Shown: positions 60,075 through 64,000 of the stretch, piece after piece
How the letters are laid out: each line of letters starts with the position of its first letter
How positions within the stretch are numbered: the first letter of the stretch is position 1
From: Pseudomonadota bacterium
Lineage (GTDB): Bacteria > Pseudomonadota > Gammaproteobacteria > Burkholderiales > Burkholderiaceae_F
DNA length: 64,000 nucleotides
Direction of reading: 5' to 3'
NCBI GenBank assembly: GCA_021838715.1
Contig: JAKCCX010000004.1
Span: 16,396-80,395, forward strand
Translations under genes and position numbers: made by a program
Notes under the pieces: generated by a model
Seen by the model: only the letters and a program-made list of their open reading frames with translations
The model's database searches: none
Told to the model about the DNA's origin: nothing

Positions 60075-61379
60075 ATGGCGATCGCCAACCTAATCCATCC
60101 GACGAAGCTGTTCAGTTCCGCGCGCTGGCGTACCCGGTTCACGATCTGGACGTTCGCCGCCATCGCCGGGATCGCGGCAGTCGGCTTCACCAAGCTCTCC
60201 GATCTGGCGCTGGACGCATTCAGCCGCGTGACCGACGGCCGGCTCTGGCTGACCTTGCTGCTCACCCCCAGCCTCGGCATGGTCGTGGTCTGGGCGACCA
60301 CGCGCTATTTTCCGGGCGCGCAAGGCAGTGGCATCCCCCAGGCGATCGCCGCCACCCGCGCGCTGGCAAAGCATGAGCCGGTGAGCCGGCTGCTGTCGCT
60401 GCGCATCGCAGTCGGCAAGGTGTTCCTGGGCGCCCTGGCGCTGTTTGCCGGGTTTTCCGCCGGACGCGAGGGGCCGACCGTTCATATCAGCGCGATCTTC
60501 ATGCTGCTTGCGCACCGCTGGCTGCCGAACCAGCGTGTGATCCGGGCACCGGATCTGGTCATCGCCGGCGGCGCCGCCGGCATTGCGGCGGCGTTCAACA
60601 CCCCCCTCGCCGGCATCGTCTTCGCGATCGAGGAGCTGGCGCGCCGCTTCGAAGCGCGCACCTCGGCGGTACTCCTCAGCACGATCATCGTCTCCGGCCT
60701 CACCGCCATCGCGTTCGAGGGCAATTACCTCTACTTCGGCAAGCTCATCGTGGGGTCGGTCGGCGTGGACATCATCCCGGCCATCCTCGTGGGCGGGGTG
60801 GTCTGCGGCCTCGCGGGCGGGGCATTCAGCCATCTCATGCTGCTGCCCCAGCGCCAGGGCCACATGTGGCTATGGCAGATGCGCAAACAGCATCCGGTGC
60901 GGTTTGCCGGCATCTGCGGCCTGGTCGTGGCCATCATCGGCATCGCCAGCGGCGGCGTGTCGCTGGGCAGCGGCTACGGCATCACCGCCGCGGCGATCAA
61001 CGGACAGATTCATCTGCCCTGGTACACGCCGATCGCACGCTTTGCGGCAACCGCGGTCTCCTATCTGTCGGGCATTCCCGGCGGCCTGTTCGCCCCCGGC
61101 CTGGCCGCCGGCGCGGCGATCGGGTTCGATCTGGTGAACTTGTTTCACTTCGGAATCGGCGTCCATCCGGTGGTCGCCATCTGCATGGCCGGGTTTCTCG
61201 CGGCGTTGACCCAATCGCCCATCACCTCGGCGATCATCGTCATGGAAATGGTCGACGGCCACACGATGGTGATCAGCCTGATGACCGCCGCGCTGCTCTC
61301 GAAGGCGATCAGCGAACGCTTCGGACCCGAGCTCTACCAGGAACTGTCGCTGTCCTTTGATTCTCGGCCACGAGAATAG
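60075..61379 (+). CDS. ClC-family chloride channel/antiporter
   Basis: 434 residues. Selectivity-filter motifs GSGIPQ, GREGPTV (gating Glu) and GGLFAPGL are in order, over about 16 helices. No CBS domains. The ATG is 3 nt after the T-run of the Pal terminator with no ribosome site, so expression depends on readthrough, an internal promoter, or a start within the first codons. The N-terminus MAIANLIHPTKLF is like the family, so the start is probably right. Confidence 0.9.
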   Translation: MAIANLIHPTKLFSSARWRTRFTIWTFAAIAGIAAVGFTKLSDLALDAFSRVTDGRLWLTLLLTPSLGMVVVWATTRYFPGAQGSGIPQAIAATRALAKHEPVSRLLSLRIAVGKVFLGALALFAGFSAGREGPTVHISAIFMLLAHRWLPNQRVIRAPDLVIAGGAAGIAAAFNTPLAGIVFAIEELARRFEARTSAVLLSTIIVSGLTAIAFEGNYLYFGKLIVGSVGVDIIPAILVGGVVCGLAGGAFSHLMLLPQRQGHMWLWQMRKQHPVRFAGICGLVVAIIGIASGGVSLGSGYGITAAAINGQIHLPWYTPIARFAATAVSYLSGIPGGLFAPGLAAGAAIGFDLVNLFHFGIGVHPVVAICMAGFLAALTQSPITSAIIVMEMVDGHTMVISLMTAALLSKAISERFGPELYQELSLSFDSRPRE

Positions 61380-61526
61380 GTTTCACTCCGGCAGCCACCC
61401 GCCGACTCCGCCGTTTCCCGAGTCCGTTTTGCGCTACGCTGCGCGGATTCGGCGGTGGAGGTCTGCGCCGGACCACCGCGCGTACCGAGGCGCCGCCGGG
61501 TTCGGAGTTTCCATATAGGGGGGGAC

Positions 61527-62315
61527 GTGGGACTGGAGCTCTACAACAAGAACGAACATACCTGCATCCTGTTCACGGACCTCGTCGATGAGCAGGGCGA
61601 TGCGGTCCAGGCCAACCAGGTCCTGATCGTCGATCATGGCCGCGGCATGTTGCTCGACCCCGGCGGCAACATGACCTACAACGAGCTCTTCATCAGCATG
61701 AGCCGTTTCTTTCCGCCCAAGGAACTCCAGTACGTATTCGCCTCGCATGCCGATCCGGACATCGTCGCCTCCCTGCCGCGGTGGCTGTCGGCGAGCAACA
61801 CCCGCCTGCTGATCTCGCGCCTATGGGCGCGTTTCGTACCGCACTTCGCGCCCCCGGGGCGCACGGAAGGCCGCGTCACCGCGATTCCCGATCGCGGTGG
61901 CGTGGTAACGGTAGGCAATGCGCAGCTGCTGATCCTGCCCGCGCATTTCCTGCACTCGGAAGGAAATTTCCAGGTCTACGATCCGATCTCCCGGATCCTG
62001 TTCAGCGGCGACATCGGTGCCTCGATGCTGCCGCAGGAGCGGATCAAGCAGGAGGTGACGAATCTTGAAGAACATCTGACCGGAATGCTGGCGTTCCACC
62101 GAAGGTACATGGTCAGCAACCGCGCCTGCGCGTTGTGGGCGGAGATGGTTTCGCGGCTCGACATCGAAGCCATCGTCCCGCAGCACGGCGCACCGATCCG
62201 CGGCAAGGCCGCCGTCGCGCGCTTCATCGAATGGATCGCCGGCCTGCGTTGCGGCATCGACCTGATGACCGAAGAGAACTATCGCATCCCCGATCCGCAG
62301 TGGCGGATCGAGTAA
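61527..62315 (+). CDS. MBL-fold metallohydrolase / oxygen-binding di-iron (ODP-like) protein
   Basis: 262 residues. Metal motifs SHADPD, LPAHFLHSEG, LFSGDIG and VPQHGAPIRG follow the flavodiiron-type beta-lactamase fold of ODP domains; no flavodoxin part. Members sense or reduce oxygen or nitric oxide. GTG 61527 has AGGGGGGG upstream; the longer track ORF includes the 5' non-coding part. Confidence 0.82.
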   Translation: MGLELYNKNEHTCILFTDLVDEQGDAVQANQVLIVDHGRGMLLDPGGNMTYNELFISMSRFFPPKELQYVFASHADPDIVASLPRWLSASNTRLLISRLWARFVPHFAPPGRTEGRVTAIPDRGGVVTVGNAQLLILPAHFLHSEGNFQVYDPISRILFSGDIGASMLPQERIKQEVTNLEEHLTGMLAFHRRYMVSNRACALWAEMVSRLDIEAIVPQHGAPIRGKAAVARFIEWIAGLRCGIDLMTEENYRIPDPQWRIE

Positions 62316-62370
62316 TGCGGCGCGCCGGCATGGCGCGTCGCATGCGTTCCGGGATCGCGCGTGCCGGTCT

Positions 62371-62550
62371 TCAGTCGATCTCCGGATCGTCGTCGCTTGG
62401 CAGCGTCGTCAATGCGAGTTCGATGTTTTCCGCCAGTTTGCTGGCGTAATGGGCCGCCTCGGCCAGATGGTGTTCGCGGTAGAACTGCATCTTCTTCCGC
62501 GCGTTTTCGATGTCTGCGGTAAGAATCGCGCGCAACTCGTCGTTCGTCAT
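62371..62550 (-). CDS. 59-residue hypothetical protein, too short for the ORF track
   Basis: ATG 62550 has a clear GGGAGGGG site at good spacing. The product begins MTNDELRAILTADIENARKK, is mostly helical and amphipathic, with an acidic tail ending SDDDPEID. No signal peptide or Cys. It converges with the ODP-like gene. Family not recognised. Confidence 0.7.
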   Translation of the reverse strand: MTNDELRAILTADIENARKKMQFYREHHLAEAAHYASKLAENIELALTTLPSDDDPEID

Positions 62551-62602
62551 CGCCCCTCCCTATCGGTTCTGTGGGTCCAGTGCTGCCGCTTGCAAAAATG
62601 CT

Positions 62603-63430
62603 TCATGAAGTTTGCCAGAATGTCACCAGTCCCACGCCGGCGACCGGTTGCGTCAGTTCGATCCCCTGGATCGTTCCTGCCGGGCTGATCCGATAGCAGA
62701 CGGAGGTCTGCCCCGAGACCAGGCCATCCGTCGTACCCGACGCGTTCGGGCTCGTCGTATCGTCGAAGCACATCAGCGCCGTCGTCGCCGTATCGGCGTT
62801 GAGCGCGAAGGTCTCCGTCAGGGTGCCGTCGTTGACCGTCATCGTCGAATCGCGGTACAGATTCGCCGAAAACAGCGACGTCGACTGCCCTTCGGTCGCG
62901 GTCGCGGGAACCGGCGACACCGTCGGGGTCGGCGCCACGACTTCATATCCGCCGAGGTAATTGCTCCTCGAACCGAGAAATGCGTAGGTCGACGGATCGA
63001 AATAATTGGTCGTGGTCGTCACCGAGGGCGACGAGCCGTTCTCCGAAAACGTCTCCGTCACGTTGGCGGTGACCGCCGGAACAGGGGTTGCGGCTCCGGT
63101 CTGGAAACTCGCGCTCCCCCCCGGGGTCGAGGCGTAGACGACGGTGTAGCTGTTGCCCGAACTGTCATAGCCGCTGACCGTATAGGAAAACGTCTGCGTC
63201 GCGACGTTGGTCATCGCCGCCGCGGTATCGAAGGTGTCGGTCGAAGCCACCGGCGCCGGCTGGGTCGGCGGACTCGGTGTGGTCGGGATCGAGCAGAACA
63301 GCGGATCTCCGAAGGCGTCGTAGCCGCAGACGTAGCCGTTATCGTTGCTGCCGCAAGCAGCCAGCGCCAGAACCGCAGCCGCGCACAAGCCGCCTCGCGC
63401 GGCAAAACGAACGAGTTTCGTGGTCACCAC
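62603..63430 (-). CDS. Thr/Ser-rich lipoprotein of unknown function
   Basis: 275 residues. Lipobox VLALAAC-GS, a Pro/Thr linker (IPTTPSPPTQPAP), then a beta-type domain of low charge. Four Cys. GTG start at 63430. The style is close to the other orphan lipoproteins in this window (2.2 and 13.3 kb), but no shared motif is clear. Confidence 0.7.
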   Translation of the reverse strand: MVTTKLVRFAARGGLCAAAVLALAACGSNDNGYVCGYDAFGDPLFCSIPTTPSPPTQPAPVASTDTFDTAAAMTNVATQTFSYTVSGYDSSGNSYTVVYASTPGGSASFQTGAATPVPAVTANVTETFSENGSSPSVTTTTNYFDPSTYAFLGSRSNYLGGYEVVAPTPTVSPVPATATEGQSTSLFSANLYRDSTMTVNDGTLTETFALNADTATTALMCFDDTTSPNASGTTDGLVSGQTSVCYRISPAGTIQGIELTQPVAGVGLVTFWQTS

Positions 63431-63453
63431 GCGCTTCCGTCACATTCCCTGAA

Positions 63454-63471
63454 AGCCCCGGAGCCGGGGCT
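63454..63471 (-). terminator. Short terminator between two leftward genes
   Basis: AGCCCCG and CGGGGCT (7-bp stem, 4-base loop) followed on the minus strand by TTTC. It follows the glycine-rich protein gene and precedes the lipoprotein gene. Confidence 0.6.
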
Positions 63472-63498
63472 CTGCGCCTGCGCTCCCGCCGCGCGCCC

Positions 63499-63918
63499 TC
63501 AATCGTCGTCGCCGCCGCCGTAGTAGTAGCCGCCGCCCCCATAGCCATAGGGGGCCGGATAGGCGGGCTGCACGTACGCCGGCGGCGCGGGATAGGCCAC
63601 CGCCGGTGGCGCATATCCGTATCCGTACGCCGGTTGCGGCACGATGACCGCCGGCGGCGCCGCGACGACCGGCGGCGGGGCGACGCCCTGCGCGATCATC
63701 CCGCCCAACATGCCGCCCACCACTGCGGCGCCCATGCCTTCGCCGCCCCAGCCACCGCCCCAGCCTTCGCCACCGCGCCAGCCGTCGCCACCGCCCCAGC
63801 CGCCGCGCCAGCCATCGCCACCGCCCCAGCCACCGCGCCAGCCGTCCGCCTGCGCCGTCCCGAGCACCGCCGCGTTGGCGAGCAAGGCCAGAGCCACCAC
63901 ACCCAAAATCCGTTTCAT
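63499..63918 (-). CDS. Secreted glycine/tryptophan-rich repeat protein
   Basis: 139 residues. Signal peptide (GVVALALLANAAVLGTAQA), then repeats GWRGGWGGGD, a hydrophobic segment (GMGAAVVGGMLGGMIAQGV) and a Tyr/Pro/Ala-rich tail ending in GGGDDD. AGGAGAG precedes ATG 63918; the 162-residue track version is over-extended. Role unknown; such proteins are often outer-membrane or surface associated. Confidence 0.8.
   Translation of the reverse strand: MKRILGVVALALLANAAVLGTAQADGWRGGWGGGDGWRGGWGGGDGWRGGEGWGGGWGGEGMGAAVVGGMLGGMIAQGVAPPPVVAAPPAVIVPQPAYGYGYAPPAVAYPAPPAYVQPAYPAPYGYGGGGYYYGGGDDD
63763..63846. repeat. 30-bp tandem repeats encoding GWRGGWGGGD
   Basis: Two nearly identical 30-bp units (63781-63810 and 63811-63840) with partial copies on both sides. 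Few base differences, so slippage could change copy number. Confidence 0.85.
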
Positions 63919-64000
63919 CACACTCTCCTCTTCCGGTTTCCCGGTGAATCCTCTGCCAATACTAGCGAACGACGCCGGCACCCGCACAGGCCATTGCGTT

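Overview
The window is high-GC, gene-dense DNA with almost every gap short. It fits a betaproteobacterium, probably Burkholderiales or a close relative. The best evidence is the conserved leftward block ndk-rlmN-pilW-rodZ-ispG-hisS-yfgM-bamB-der-hfq-hflX-hflK-hflC-hisZ-purA, a betaproteobacterial arrangement, and the nearby surE-pcm-nlpD-rlmD group. I found no tRNA, rRNA, CRISPR array, transposase or phage structural gene. Family names come from reading motifs, not from database searches.

Layout. 1-3.5 kb: a GAF-PAS-GGDEF-EAL cyclic-di-GMP protein cut by the left edge, then a fibronectin-III lipoprotein. 3.5-12.7 kb: a compact six-gene leftward unit with a BlaI-type repressor, an M56 membrane peptidase, an RND adaptor, an RND permease, a P-type ATPase fused to a PAP2 phosphatase, and a small lipoprotein. 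A TACGAC/GTCGTA operator sits between the -35 and -10 boxes of an apparently leaderless promoter. 12.8-17.5 kb: glutathione peroxidase, a DUF5666-type repeat lipoprotein, an EmrB-like MFS exporter and a phosphoribosyltransferase. 17.6-37.8 kb: the housekeeping block, mostly with overlapping stops and starts. rpoS, expected between nlpD and rlmD, is absent and a PolB-type exonuclease gene sits there instead. 37.9-46.3 kb: cutA, an SDR with an apparent frameshift, a TAXI substrate-binding protein, an AI-2E family permease, a glycine-zipper protein, a DUF748-like protein with 44-residue internal repeats, and an EamA exporter. 46.3-47.4 kb: a kilobase without genes, holding REP-like palindromes and a 244-bp element with 34-bp terminal inverted repeats. 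47.4-51.6 kb: an HTH regulator with putative operators, pabB overlapping a cytochrome P450, and pirin. 51.9-57.9 kb: a complete tripartite RND pump (permease, adaptor, outer-membrane factor). 58-64 kb: lipoproteins, a c-type cytochrome, a Pal-like lipoprotein, a ClC channel, an MBL-fold/ODP protein, a 59-residue ORF missed by the track, and a glycine-rich secreted protein.

How it works together. Envelope biology dominates: two RND systems, an MFS exporter, BamB, YfgM, Pal, NlpD, HflKC, RodZ, PilW and a DUF748-like protein. The BlaI/M56 cluster is the best candidate for an undescribed system. It looks like a protease-triggered derepression switch placed in front of an efflux pump and a transporter-phosphatase fusion that could act on isoprenoid or lipid phosphates. 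Two genes (the GGDEF/EAL protein and the SDR) are each out of frame by one base at a six-base G/C run, which could be sequencing error or real variation.
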